In this document: positions 13,033 through 23,370 of the stretch, in pieces | Position numbering within the stretch: position 1 is the first letter of the stretch | How the letters are laid out: every line of letters starts with the position of its first letter | Origin: Sporopachydermia quercuum | Taxonomy: Eukaryota > Ascomycota > Sporopachydermiomycetes > Sporopachydermiales > Sporopachydermiaceae | Length of the DNA stretch: 64,000 nucleotides | Direction: 5' to 3' | Assembly: GCA_001599295.1 (NCBI GenBank) | Contig: BCGN01000003.1 | Location: forward strand, 1,093,148 to 1,157,147 | Made by a program: the position numbers and the translations under genes | The notes under the pieces: generated by a model | What the model saw: only the letters and a program-made list of their open reading frames with translations | Told to the model about the DNA's origin: nothing | The model's database searches: none

Positions 13033-14563
13033 TCAGTATCTTCCATTATTTCTACCATCGCCCCTATAAGAACCACAAAATCTCTCTCTGCTTCTCTCCC
13101 TATCATTTCTTTCATCCTTCGAACCCCTGTAATTTCTACTATGTTCATGGTTCAACCTTCTATCAGTAGGTCTATAATGTTTCCTTTCAAGTTCTCTCCA
13201 GCTTTGACCTGAGTCTCTCTCACGATACCTTCCTTTATAACTACCAGAGTCTTTTCCTTTTATTCTGTCATTCTCGCTACTCCCTTCTTTAGNTTTATGT
13301 TTCAAGTTCCTATTAGCCCTAAATCTCTTTTCATTGGTGTCATTTCTCCATTTATTACTTAACCCACTGACACTTTGAGAGAAATCAACATGAATCCTTC
13401 TATCATCGATAATCACACCTTGCATTTTGAAGTACGCCTTTTCGCAATCCTCTTTTTTTTCATATTCAATAAATGCATATCTTAGCGAATCTCCAGTTTC
13501 TCTATCCTTTATAACCTCGCAAGAAACTATGGGCCCAAATCGACTGAAAATAAGCTCCAGATCTTCTGCTTGAGTTACAGAGTTCAGTTTACATACAAAT
13601 AGTACATTCTCCGGAGGTTTCACTTCAGCGTCAGGTAGATCTCCTAATGCTTCCAATGCTAATGCATTCACTTCTGCCTCATGTTCTCTTCTTCTTTTCA
13701 GAGCTTCTTCTGTAAGTTCACCGTTTTCATCAATCTCATTTTCTATCTCATATGTGGCTTCATCTTCACTACCTAATCTTACTGTTGCTAATTGTTCTTT
13801 TGCTGGTGGCAGCTCCCATTCATCTAAATCTTCAATATCGTTTGGCAGCAGTAGTTCTAGCCCTGGTGGATCGTCAAACGGATCTTCTAGTATGAAACTG
13901 TTGATTATACGTATATCCTTTAATAACCTTTTTTCATCATCTACCAATGAATTGTTTATTTTATGTAGAACAGCTAAACTGTCTTCTTCAACAACTTTAC
14001 CAAACGGAAGCTCAGCAACATTTCCAGTGTTTTCATCATTATTTTCCTCGGACAAACATATGCTGAATTGTGACCCAATGAAAACGGCACCTTCTTGTGC
14101 TGTTGATTCAGATATTTTTCTACCTATCATGTTTAATGTTCCAAAAGATTGCTTGCGCTGTTTTTCTTCGCCCTCTGCGAATTTAATTGAGATAACTTGC
14201 CGCGGCGTTTTCCTATAATCCAAGATTCTACAATCTTGTTTGATGCCATCTTGAAATGTTTTGGCAAGTTCGATCAACCCATAAATGCTGCTTCCTCCAA
14301 AGCCATAAGGATACAATGGATCACCTGCTTGTATCGAAAATCCTTGTATTAAATTGAAAAAAGGAGCGTAATTGAAGTACTTTACTTTACATAGTTTGAT
14401 GAAGTTTTTGGCTATTTCTGGATGTGTACTGATGGTTAAATCAACGGCCAGATCTCCTGTTATAAATGTTAGTGATCAAACAGGTTCACTGGACAATGAT
14501 AGATAGAATAGAAAAGACAAAACTCCTGTTCTTACCTTCTGAGGTTTCAAATAGTACACTCAT
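13033..14563 (-). CDS. PPIL4/Cyp6-type cyclophilin with RRM
   Basis: Nuclear peptidyl-prolyl isomerase fused to an RNA-recognition motif, the architecture of human PPIL4 and fission-yeast Cyp6. Two exons: 14563-14536 encodes only MSVLFETSE, then a 79-bp intron (donor GTAAGA, branch CACTAAC), then 14456-13033; 483 residues. The cyclophilin fold covers about residues 1-200 (FFNLIQGFSIQAGDP, GAVFIGSQFSICL). It is followed by the family linker DPFDDPPGLELL, an RRM at about 292-370 (VLFVCKLNSV as RNP2-like, LRYAFIEYE as RNP1) ending in the hallmark DDRRIHVDFSQSV, and an Arg/Asp/Ser-rich tail. Catalytic-site residues of classical cyclophilins are only partly conserved, as in other PPIL4 proteins, so isomerase activity is uncertain. 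A role in splicing or RNA polymerase II regulation is inferred from the family. Confidence 0.93.
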
Positions 14564-15976
14564 TATGAGAAAACGACTTTATCTGTTGATGGTGATTTAT
14601 GTTTGATACTCATAAGGTAGACATATTGCAAGAGAAGCAAGAAGATTGGAGGAGAAAGAAAGAAAGATTACAGACATGAAGAAACATAGTGGGGTTGACA
14701 AATTTCGGAGAAGATGTTAAGCTATTTTGTCCTTTATTATGGATTGATCATGTGACTGGAAATTAATACATTCAAGGTTTGGTGCAAGCTGACACGAATG
14801 AAGCTTAAATATATAGGATTACATAATCAGATTTGAATCCAAATCACTCGGAACAGAAATGACATTAATAGTAAAGGAGGAGGACAATACTAAAATGTTT
14901 TGAGTTATGTTCAATGATTTTCTTAAAGATTTAGCGACAGAGCTCACTATATTAGCACTAGCTATTGCATAGTTAGAGATTTGAGATATTCTTATGAAGC
15001 CTCTCCCATTATTAAAGTTGTAGTCACCGGACCGTTCTTAAACTTTATTTATATTGATTATTAACTTTTTTTTCACGTTCTAACCAATTCTTTGCGAGCC
15101 CCGCTAAAATCCTTTCAGTACACGAAAACTTTAAAACTCATTTCGTTCTTTTTTAATATTTTCTCTTCACAATTAGTCATAGGCAGCAGAGTAAGTTCTC
15201 AGTTTCTCTATGACAAACTCAATTGAATACTTTGGAAAACAATGGAAGGTTATTATGAGTTATTCATAAACTGTGTATCCCGTTTTCAGAGCAATCAAAT
15301 CAATTTTTCATTGTTAACATGCATAGTATATTCTCCAGGTTTCCCTCGATATCTTCCTTCAATAACTTCACATCTCATCACATGCGGATGTACTGCGTCA
15401 GGCTTGCAGCGAAATACCGATAAGACAAAGATCTTTCACATACTTACTTTACTACAATTAGATCACCAAATCAAANCTCTCTCTTTTAGTAATTCTAATT
15501 CAAGGCCCAGTTCCCACTGACAGCCACTGAAAATTCATGCAAATCAAAATACCACTCTCAAAACTGCTATAGGCTTTTCATGCTTTCCAATCTCCACCTT
15601 CCATATAAGATCTCATCTTGCTGTAATACGTATTAGGTGCAAAACCAGAACTGGCCGAAATCAGTCATAATCCAGAAAAATCTTCTTCTGTACAGATGAA
15701 ACTTTACAATATATATGAATTGATTTTTCATTTCCTCCAACTCATCTATCGATCTATGCATATCTCAGGCAGAAAACATACTACAACTACAATTTTTTCA
15801 GTACTGTAAAGGTTTTTTATAATATTCGATTCTGCTCCTTAAATCATAGTAGGATATTGATCGGTATCGTGTATTAGGATTTTATTGGTGTTTCAAACAG
15901 CAGGAGTCTGTTCAAGGCAACGTTCAAGAGTGACATAGTCGTCAAGTAATTATCAGTCAATAATAATTTTTTCGAG
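14564..15976. other. divergent promoter region, cyclophilin / LEU4
   Basis: 1.4 kb between the starts of the cyclophilin gene (minus) and LEU4 (plus). I saw neither a Leu3 site of the CCGG-N4-CCGG form nor a TGACTC Gcn4 core close to LEU4. A minus-strand frame at about 15.2-15.9 kb looks protein-like in pieces but contains stops at about the random rate, so no gene is called. Confidence 0.5.
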
Positions 15977-17749
15977 ATGCCTATGCTAGAAAACCCATCA
16001 ATAAAGTACAAGAGGTTTGAACCTCTAAATATACCCAACAGACAGTGGCCTAATAAAACCATCGACAAGGCACCTCGTTGGCTATCAACCGATTTGAGAG
16101 ATGGAAACCAATCACTTCCTGATCCTATGTCAGTATCTGAAAAGAAGGAATATTTCAAGAAGTTGGTTGAGATCGGGTACAAGGAGATCGAAGTAGCATT
16201 CCCATCTGCATCACAAATTGATTTTGATTTCACCCGGTTTGCTGTTGAAACTGCTCCTGACGATGTCTGGATTCAGGTCTTATCTCCATGTCGTGAAGAA
16301 TTAATCAAAAGAACAGTTGAATCTCTGAAAGGTGCTAAGAAAGCTATTGTTCATATCTATTTAGCTACTTCTGATTGTTTTAGAAATGTGATTTTTGGAA
16401 TGTCTCAAGAAGAAACCTTGGCTTTAGCTGAGAAATGTACTAAGTTGGTGCGCTCTTTAACTAAAGACGATCCATCTACTAAAGGTACTGAATGGGCGTT
16501 TGAGTTCTCACCAGAAACTTTTAGTGATACTCAGCCTGATTTTGCATTGAAGGTTTGCGAAGCTGTCAAAGCTGCTTGGCAACCTACTGAGGAAAATCCT
16601 ATTATTTTCAACTTACCTGCCACAGTTGAGATGTCAACTCCTAATGTTTATGCTGATCAAATCGAGTACTTCTCAACTCATATTAGCGAAAGAAAAAAAG
16701 TTTGCATCTCTTTACACCCTCATAACGATCGTGGTTGTGCCGTTGCTGCAGCTGAACTGGCCCAAATGGCTGGCGCCAACAGAGTCGAAGGATGTTTATT
16801 TGGCAACGGTGAGAGAACCGGTAATGTTGATTTGGTCACTTTGGCTCTCAACTTGTATACCCAAGGTATTTCACCAAAGATTGATTTCTCAGACATTTTA
16901 TCTGTCATTGATGTGGTTGAGAAATGCAACAAGATTCCTGTTCATCCAAGAGCTCCATATGGTGGTCAACTGGTTGTATCAGCTTTCTCTGGCTCCCATC
17001 AAGATGCCATCAAGAAAGGTTTTGCTATTCACGAAAAGAAGAAGGCAGCCGAAAAGAATACAATCTGGCAATTACCTTACTTACCTCTTGATCCTCAAGA
17101 TATTGGAAGAACATATGAAGCTATCATAAGGGTCAACTCTCAATCTGGCAAAGGTGGTTCTTCATGGGTTATTCTACGGGGATTGGAATTGGATTTACCA
17201 AGAGGTTTACAAGTTGCATTCTCAAAGGTTGTCCAAGATTCCGCTGAAGTTTTAGGAAGAGAATTAAGATCAGAAGAATTGATCAACCTGTTTAAGAAGG
17301 AGTATTTATTGAATGAACAAGAACAATTATACAAGTTTGTGGAATACGATTTGATCAGAGATCCTGTTACTAATGCTAGAAAGCTTTCCGCTATTTTAAG
17401 ATTCAAGGGTGAAGAGTTTATTATTGAAGGTCTTGGTAATGGTCCTATCTCTGCTTTCACTGATGCTTTGAAGAAGAAGTTTGGCTTTGATATGACTGTC
17501 AAGAGTTATCATGAACATTCTCTTGGTGTTGAATCAGATGCTCAAGCTGCCACTTATATTGAAGTGAAGTATGACGATGATGGAAAGGATGCTTTCAGAT
17601 GGGGTGTTGGTATTCACGAAGATGTTTCCCAAGCTTCTCTCTTGGCTCTTCTTTCTATCATCAATGCTATTGAAAAGAAGAAGAAGGGTGTTAATGGTTA
17701 TATTGTGAATCACAATAAGTCAAGAAGTGCTACCCCAGAACCAAAATAA
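15977..17749 (+). CDS. LEU4: 2-isopropylmalate synthase
   Basis: Condenses acetyl-CoA with 2-ketoisovalerate, the first committed step of leucine synthesis; 590 residues, intronless. The catalytic TIM barrel shows LSTDLRDGNQSLPDP (metal-binding Asp within it), HPHNDRGC with metal-binding His residues, and GCLFGNGERTGNVDL. The C-terminal regulatory domain that binds leucine is present (GNGPISAFTDAL, EHSLG). The protein begins only about 12 residues before the conserved KYKRFEP block. It therefore lacks the longer N-terminal presequence of the S. cerevisiae mitochondrial form, and an in-frame stop lies 10 codons upstream of the chosen Met. It may be a cytosolic form, or a targeting exon may lie further upstream. 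CTG codons fall at leucines conserved with S. cerevisiae (AAELAQM, GGQLVV), evidence for the standard code. Confidence 0.97.
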   Translation: MPMLENPSIKYKRFEPLNIPNRQWPNKTIDKAPRWLSTDLRDGNQSLPDPMSVSEKKEYFKKLVEIGYKEIEVAFPSASQIDFDFTRFAVETAPDDVWIQVLSPCREELIKRTVESLKGAKKAIVHIYLATSDCFRNVIFGMSQEETLALAEKCTKLVRSLTKDDPSTKGTEWAFEFSPETFSDTQPDFALKVCEAVKAAWQPTEENPIIFNLPATVEMSTPNVYADQIEYFSTHISERKKVCISLHPHNDRGCAVAAAELAQMAGANRVEGCLFGNGERTGNVDLVTLALNLYTQGISPKIDFSDILSVIDVVEKCNKIPVHPRAPYGGQLVVSAFSGSHQDAIKKGFAIHEKKKAAEKNTIWQLPYLPLDPQDIGRTYEAIIRVNSQSGKGGSSWVILRGLELDLPRGLQVAFSKVVQDSAEVLGRELRSEELINLFKKEYLLNEQEQLYKFVEYDLIRDPVTNARKLSAILRFKGEEFIIEGLGNGPISAFTDALKKKFGFDMTVKSYHEHSLGVESDAQAATYIEVKYDDDGKDAFRWGVGIHEDVSQASLLALLSIINAIEKKKKGVNGYIVNHNKSRSATPEPK

Positions 17750-18097
17750 GATGGCTCATTTGAAGAAAATGGAAAATTAAATTCATTCTTCATTTTAGGG
17801 TTGGAAGTAAATAGTTAGGTATAAATAAATGTATACGATGTGTGAAATTCAATCTACAATTGGAGAGTTAGTTGTACATCGTAGAAGATTTCAGAGTAAT
17901 TAGTGACCAACTATCCAGACATATTTCCGCTACATAAATTGTACAATCATTTGATACGAATTGAATAGGATTATTGATATTACAATTGTTTATTGACTTA
18001 TTCTTTTGCTGTCTTCTTCCTCTTCTTCCGCCTCCGCTGTTTGATTGAACACAGCTAAACAGAAAACCGATTCTTCTTTCAAATAAGATCTTGCTTT
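17750..18097. other. convergent 3' spacer, LEU4 / TRAP-alpha
   Basis: 348 bp between two stop codons, AT-rich with a C/T-rich tract near 18.02 kb. Probably the two 3' ends; nothing else seen. Confidence 0.6.
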
Positions 18098-19013
18098 TTA
18101 ATTGGCTTTCTTCGTCTTCTTGACAGCTCTCTTGTGTTGTTCAGGAATCCAATCATCTAGATTCTTAGTACCTGTACTAACGGCCTTAGCTTTTTGAGTT
18201 TCAACCTTTGCGGTTTTCCCCTTGGGTTTGGATGAAAAGTATTTACCAATATAATCAACACCAATAATAGTGTAGATAAACCATCCGATAGNACCTAGNG
18301 TACCTAGTAAGACGAGTTGAAGGAACAAACTAGATTGTTAGTACAAGAAAAATCTTACAACTGCTATCAAGCATACATATGTATCCAAAACATAAAACAT
18401 CATCTTCTACTTACAATCTGGGGTCAAATAGTGAAACTCTCTTATCATCAGCTTCAATCAACAAAGGCTGAGTAGTGATTGGTAAAATCTTCTCATCCTA
18501 CACCAAACAGTTAGTACGTATATTCATAATGTTTCGACCAAGAGTTTATAGTGACCGGATCACTTCTCAATGATAGTAAATGCTGTAACATACACCTTGG
18601 GCAATAAATAAAGGATTGAAATTGTATCTCTTAGGAGGCAAGTTGATGTTAAGAACTTGATCATAAGAAAAGCTTTCACTAGGACCAATTAGGAATGGTC
18701 CAACTTGAATCATAGATAAATTAGCAACAATAACATCGCTCTTTTCAACATCATTGAAATTTCCGGTAAATCCCAAAATTGAAACAGGAAATTCCTCGTT
18801 GTTCGAGAAATAGAAAGTTACCAGTGAATCCTCATTATTGAAAATATAAGCAGCTCCATCAACATCTTGGGCATCCTTGAACGTAGCTGTTAATTCAACT
18901 GCTGCAAGTTCAATAGGTGGGGCATTGAAATTTTCCGCTTCTTCCTCTTGAGCAGAAACTGCCAAAGGTGCCAATGCCAAGGCTGCAAATCTCAATAAGC
19001 TGCTAAATCTCAT
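18098..19013 (-). CDS. TRAP-alpha-type ER translocon-associated protein
   Basis: Type I ER membrane glycoprotein of the translocon-associated (SSR1/TRAP-alpha) family; S. cerevisiae Irc22 is a distant relative. Three exons: 19013-18594, 18497-18415 and 18329-18098, 244 residues. Introns have GTATGT and GTAAGT donors, and both acceptors follow TACTAAC boxes. Residues 1-21 are a clear signal peptide (MRFSSLLRFAALALAPLAVSA). The lumenal domain carries AYIFNNEDSLVTFYFSNNEE and an N-glycosylation-type site. After splicing, the lumenal strand DEKILPITTQPLL leads into a single membrane segment (about 170-195) and a Lys-rich cytosolic tail. The hydrophobic third exon makes sense only when joined to the first two. 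Two ambiguous bases fall in the membrane segment. The family is thought to help certain substrates enter the Sec61 channel. Confidence 0.85.
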
Positions 19014-19595
19014 TCTTTATATTCTGTATTTTTTATATGAATGATATCAATCTTATGTTATCGTTATCCTGATCTCTTCAATCTACTGCTTTATAATCCA
19101 AGACAGTTGGCTTATATTTTTCTACTACTGTATCAATGTAAATCAGATTACAACCGTTATGAAAACAGTAAACCTCATTCACCAATTGTATCCACTGCAT
19201 CTTTCAAAACATAGATAAGAACCGAACTCTGCAATACACAATGAGCAATTGATTTTTCAATGCTGATGATTCTCAAATGATTGAGTTTATGTGGCAGGTA
19301 GAGTTGATCATAATTTGTTACCCGGATGATGTCATAAACTCCAGCATAAGGTCTCACTTCAGAAGATTTGCCGAGTTCCACTGCCTGTTTATAGACACTC
19401 TTCTTGCAGGAAAATTTATGATGATTTTTTGCTAACGATGGTATATACTATTAGTACGGTAAAGTAAATTAATTATTTGTGGACTGCTGATGAATTGTGT
19501 GCAGAATCATTTATCAGCCAAAAGTGTCAGTGATTTTGCTCAACTCAGATTTTCTTTGCGGGAAAATTGTATAAATCTCAGAGAAGTCGATCGTC
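19014..19595. other. divergent promoter region, TRAP-alpha / URM1
   Basis: 582 bp between two start codons. A minus-strand frame of about 68-95 codons (ending at 19175) is open and preceded by a TACTAAT-AG acceptor-like site, but I found no matching first exon or family, so it is not called. Confidence 0.5.
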
Positions 19596-20005
19596 ATGGT
19601 TTCAGTGAATGTTTTGGTAGAGTTCTTGTAAGTATCATGATACGATCAGAGTATCAATTGAAGTTTGCCTAGTATTCTGATATTTCATAAGGTAACTTCA
19701 TTAGGTCACTAACATTGACAATGTATAGAGGTGGACTTGAAACCATCTTTGATAATCAGAAAACATTGGATATAACATTATCTTCAGGTGAACCTGAAAT
19801 CACAGTGTCCAAACTACTTCGTCATTTATCGGACGATTATATCAAAAATGAGAATGATAAAGAAGTGTTTTTACAGGATGGCACTATCCGCCCCGGCATT
19901 CTTGTTTTGATTAANGATACAGATTGGGAATTAGAAGGTGAAGATTCATATGTGTTACAGAATAGAGACGTCATCATGTTCACATCAACACTTCATGGAG
20001 GTTAG
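19596..20005 (+). CDS. URM1: ubiquitin-related modifier Urm1
   Basis: Ubiquitin-fold sulfur carrier used in tRNA wobble-uridine thiolation and in protein urmylation. Two exons, 19596-19627 and 19729-20005, give 102 residues. Exon 1 encodes MVSVNVLVEF and splits the next Leu codon; donor GTAAGT, branch CACTAAC, acceptor TATAG. The join restores VEF-LGGLETIF, which aligns with yeast Urm1 (VEFLGGLDAIF). Other family blocks are IRPGILVLI, DTDWELEGEDSYVLQNRD and the C-terminal TSTLHGG, whose terminal Gly-Gly is needed for activation by Uba4. An ATG inside the intron (19720) opens the same frame but would lose the first beta-strand. The gene is convergent with NAS2, 74 bp apart. Confidence 0.95.
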
Positions 20006-20079
20006 ATGATGCATAGTAAATATAAAGAGAAAATTGCGAATATCTTACATTTAGCAGCCATAAACCTTTGTTGCAAGAT

Positions 20080-21121
20080 TTATAGTTTATGAACTTGGAA
20101 TCCCAAAATTCCCTGTCCGTTCCAATTCCTATGAGGGGTGACATGAAACTTCTTTCGAATCGTTGAATCGTCTTGCTTCCGTTGAACNAATACTTCAATT
20201 GGGTTCTATCACAGATGATGTTAGTAATGGCACATAAAAAATATCATTATGTTGAATGCGATTAACAGGATTTTTGTTGAGTGATGTTGGAAAACTTACC
20301 CCTTCATTTGATTTTGCAGTAGATGCCAGTAAGGACAAGTTTTCGTGATTAGCAGCATTAACACTACCGAATTTGAGTAACAAATCTTCAGCCTGCAATC
20401 CCTACTACTCAGTTAGCTTATGTTTCAAGAAAACTATCAAAGCTCAAAGAAAGTATCAATAATACTTACTGCTTCATATGCTGGACCACCTTCAACGACC
20501 AAGGATATTCTTGCAAATGGTATATACTGATCAATCTGAAACGTTGTAATTTCGTCCGTTATTCGTTGTACACTATCATTAGACTCTAATCTTCCAAAAT
20601 GCTGCTGCAGTTGAGTTGTCAAAGCTCCCATCACATCTTTCAGATCGTTNCTCTTTCTTATTATGCTTGTTCTAACAGTAGTAACTTGACAATTCGACAT
20701 TAGAATTCATGCTACACTACGTAAACCAATTTCTTCAAATAGTGAATCAAATAACACGTACTCTGAGCAACATCGATATCCGATCTTGGAAATCCATCTG
20801 GTGTTATCAGTTTAGTTTCCATTGTGCATTTATGCTATATCGTGTTAGTAACGATCTCTTTAAATTTTTGGTTTTTTTGACAGACAGTTCCAATATCTGT
20901 TCATTTATTTCCCCAAAACAATATAATTCACAGTTCTAACTTTTCCTCTAAATAAGAATCTTCAATCTCTAACTTACACTTTCCAACACTGTGATCAGCG
21001 ACTCTAGTTCTTGCTCTAGGTCATCTTTTCTATTCATCAAAACTCTTAAATCGCCATTCACATCAACTGGCTTACTATCTTTGATCTCATGGCCCAATGA
21101 GATGAAATCATGAGTGGTCAT
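20080..21121 (-). CDS. NAS2: Nas2/PSMD9 proteasome base assembly chaperone
   Basis: Chaperone that binds the Rpt5 module during assembly of the 19S proteasome base. Five exons (21121-20978, 20834-20762, 20684-20470, 20401-20300, 20205-20080) give 219 residues; all junctions keep frame. The N-terminal helical domain has LMNRKDDLEQELESLITVLES followed by the family hallmark TPDGFPRSDIDV. It then leads into a PDZ-like domain: FARISLVVEGGPAYEAGLQ, then ILLKFGSV-like DLLLKFGSV, ending WNGQGILGFQV. These match PSMD9 landmarks (EGYPRSDVD, PASIAGLQ, EFGSVN, GKGLLGC). The donor of intron 2 is GTACGT with a weak branch, the least certain junction; the others are GTAAGT with CTAAC-type branches. No single exon is long enough to show the gene by itself. 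Five exons for a 219-residue yeast protein is unusually many. Confidence 0.9.
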
Positions 21122-21692
21122 TTTGAATATCAAATACCAGGTCGCACTTAACACAAAGCTATCCTAAGGAACTTCAAAATAAGCTACTCTTTAATACCTT
21201 CTTCTCTTCTGAAAACGAATCTCATAAGAAGACAGGCTCATAAACAAACATCATCTGGGGCAAATTAGTACATATATATCATATAAAGAGTACTTTTCTA
21301 CTAAGGTACAATTGCCGTACTAAAACTCAATAGCTCACATCAAATCTCAGTTCATAAAACTCAATTTGGATTACGTCATTGTTTAATTGATTTTTTTCTC
21401 TTCTCATACCTGGAAGATTATGTCATCTTAAAACCGTAAAGTAAAATATTTTGATTGCTAAATGATGTCTTTTACCTTTTACTGAGTGGAAAAAAAGATA
21501 ACAAACAGTATTCAAAAGGTATTCATTATTGATTTTTGAGCAGGATGCCCTTTTTCTTTTACTGGATAACGTATCGTTAAAAGTATTTTGATAGTTGTTT
21601 CCATTNAATATAACGCAATTAGCGAACAAGAATATTCGTCTTTTGACGGCAACCGTGTCTGGATTTAGTACTATCAGTACTCATTAATCAAG
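21122..21692. other. divergent promoter region, NAS2 / FAL1
   Basis: 571 bp between two start codons, AT-rich, no gene or repeat seen. Confidence 0.6.
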
Positions 21693-23184
21693 ATGGCTGA
21701 TTTTGATAGAGAGGCTGATGGTAAGTAACGAAGAACTTTATGGAATGCTGTGAAACTGATGCTTTATATAGCAGATAAATGTCTATTGATAATTCTATTT
21801 ACTAACATATATATCAGCTGAATTGGAGTTCACTACCTCTAAAAGTGTTGAAGTGTATGTTAATTTTGGTCAAACCGTTTCATAGGTTGTAGCACACCTA
21901 TTCTCAAATATGGACGGACATAATTTCAATTCTGGACAAATTACTAACATTATTGTAGAATTCCTAGCTGTAAGTACAAATGATTACAATGAAACAGAAA
22001 TAACAAGTATCTATTTCTCAAACTAGATTCTACAAACTCTCAGACATTAACAACTCATTCATGTAGTTGAGGCTATGAACCTTAAAGATGATCTACTCAA
22101 AGGCATATACGCTTATGGATTTGAAGCTCCTTCAGCTATTCAATCCAGAGCAATTACTCAGATCATTTCAGGAAGAGATACAATTGCACAGGCCCAATCA
22201 GGTACAGGTAAAACAGCTACTTTTTCAATTGGGATGTTAGAAGTCATTGATACCAAGCTAAGAGATACCCAAGCTTTAATTCTTAGTCCAACTCGTGAAT
22301 TAGCCGTTCAAATTCAAAACGTTGTTATGGCTTTAGGTGATTATATGAACGTGCAATGTCATGCATGTATAGGTGGCACAAGTGTTGGTGACGATATCAG
22401 AAAACTAGAGCATGGACAGCACGTTGTCAGTGGCACACCAGGAAGAGTAGCCGATATGATTAGGAGGCGACATTTGAAGACTCGTCACATATCAATGTTG
22501 ATTCTTGACGAGGCTGATGAACTACTATCAAAAGGTTTCCAAGAACAAATTTATGAGGTTTATAGATTTCTTCCTCCAGGTACACAGGTAGTTGTTGTAT
22601 CCGCCACTTTGCCAAGAGATGTATTGGATCTAACAACGAAATTCATGACCGACCCGGTGAGGATTTTAGTGAAACGTGATGAATTATCACTAGAAAGACT
22701 GCTTCAATATTTTATTGCTGTGGAAGAAGAAGATTGGAAGTTTGATACTTTGTGCGATTTATACGATTCATTAACTGTTACTCAAGCAGTGATATTCTGT
22801 AATACCAAAAAGAAAGTTGAATGGCTAGCAGAAAAGATGAAAGAAGCTAACTTTACTGTTGTATATATGCACGGTGATATGTCTCAAGGAGAAAGAGATA
22901 AGATCATGAAGGATTTCCGTCAAGGGAATTCCAGAGTGCTTATATCAACTGATGTTTGGGCTAGAGGTATTGATGTTCAACAAGTTTCGTTAGTTATTAA
23001 CTATGATCTACCATCGAATCGTGAAAATTATATTCATCGCATTGGAAGAAGTGGTCGTTTTGGTAGAAAAGGTGTGGCCATTAATTTTGTTACTAATGAA
23101 GAGGTACCTCTACTGCATGATATCGAGCAGTATTATAGTATTCAGATCAGTGAAATGCCAATGAATATCAATGAACTAACATAA
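21693..23184 (+). CDS. FAL1: eIF4A-III-type DEAD-box RNA helicase (Fal1)
   Basis: DEAD-box ATPase of the eIF4A3 type; in yeast it acts in 18S rRNA maturation, elsewhere it is the exon-junction-complex core. Four exons: 21693-21720, 21818-21854, an 11-nt microexon at 21959-21969, and 22067-23184, giving 397 residues. The N-terminus reads [36 protein letters not shown], matching the human EFETSEEVDV...F..M.L..DLL pattern only if the microexon is used. Motifs: Q motif [30 protein letters not shown] (in LDEADELL), SAT, ARGID and HRIGRSGR. Internal blocks such as [26 protein letters not shown] and STDVWARG distinguish it from translation factor eIF4A. Donors are GTAAGT or GTATGT, branches CTAAC or ATTAAC. 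Confidence 0.96.
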
Positions 23185-23370
23185 GACTGTTATAATTACC
23201 ATGCTCCTTCATGTATATGTGTGCATGGCTGTATGATTATGTTTAATTTGTTATATACTGTCACACACTTACAGTGATAACTGTGTTGTATAATATCAAT
23301 TATGATTGACAGAGACTTTCAAGCACTCCTCTGTTGCAAACAAATATGAATCGTATGTCTAATACGTAGT

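Noticed and set aside
15240-15900. Minus-strand frame upstream of LEU4 with protein-like pieces
   Set aside because: Stops occur about once per 14 codons, the random rate for this base composition, and part of the frame is the antisense shadow of LEU4.
19175-19470. Minus-strand open frame of up to 95 codons between TRAP-alpha and URM1
   Set aside because: An acceptor-like site is present but no first exon, start context or recognisable family.
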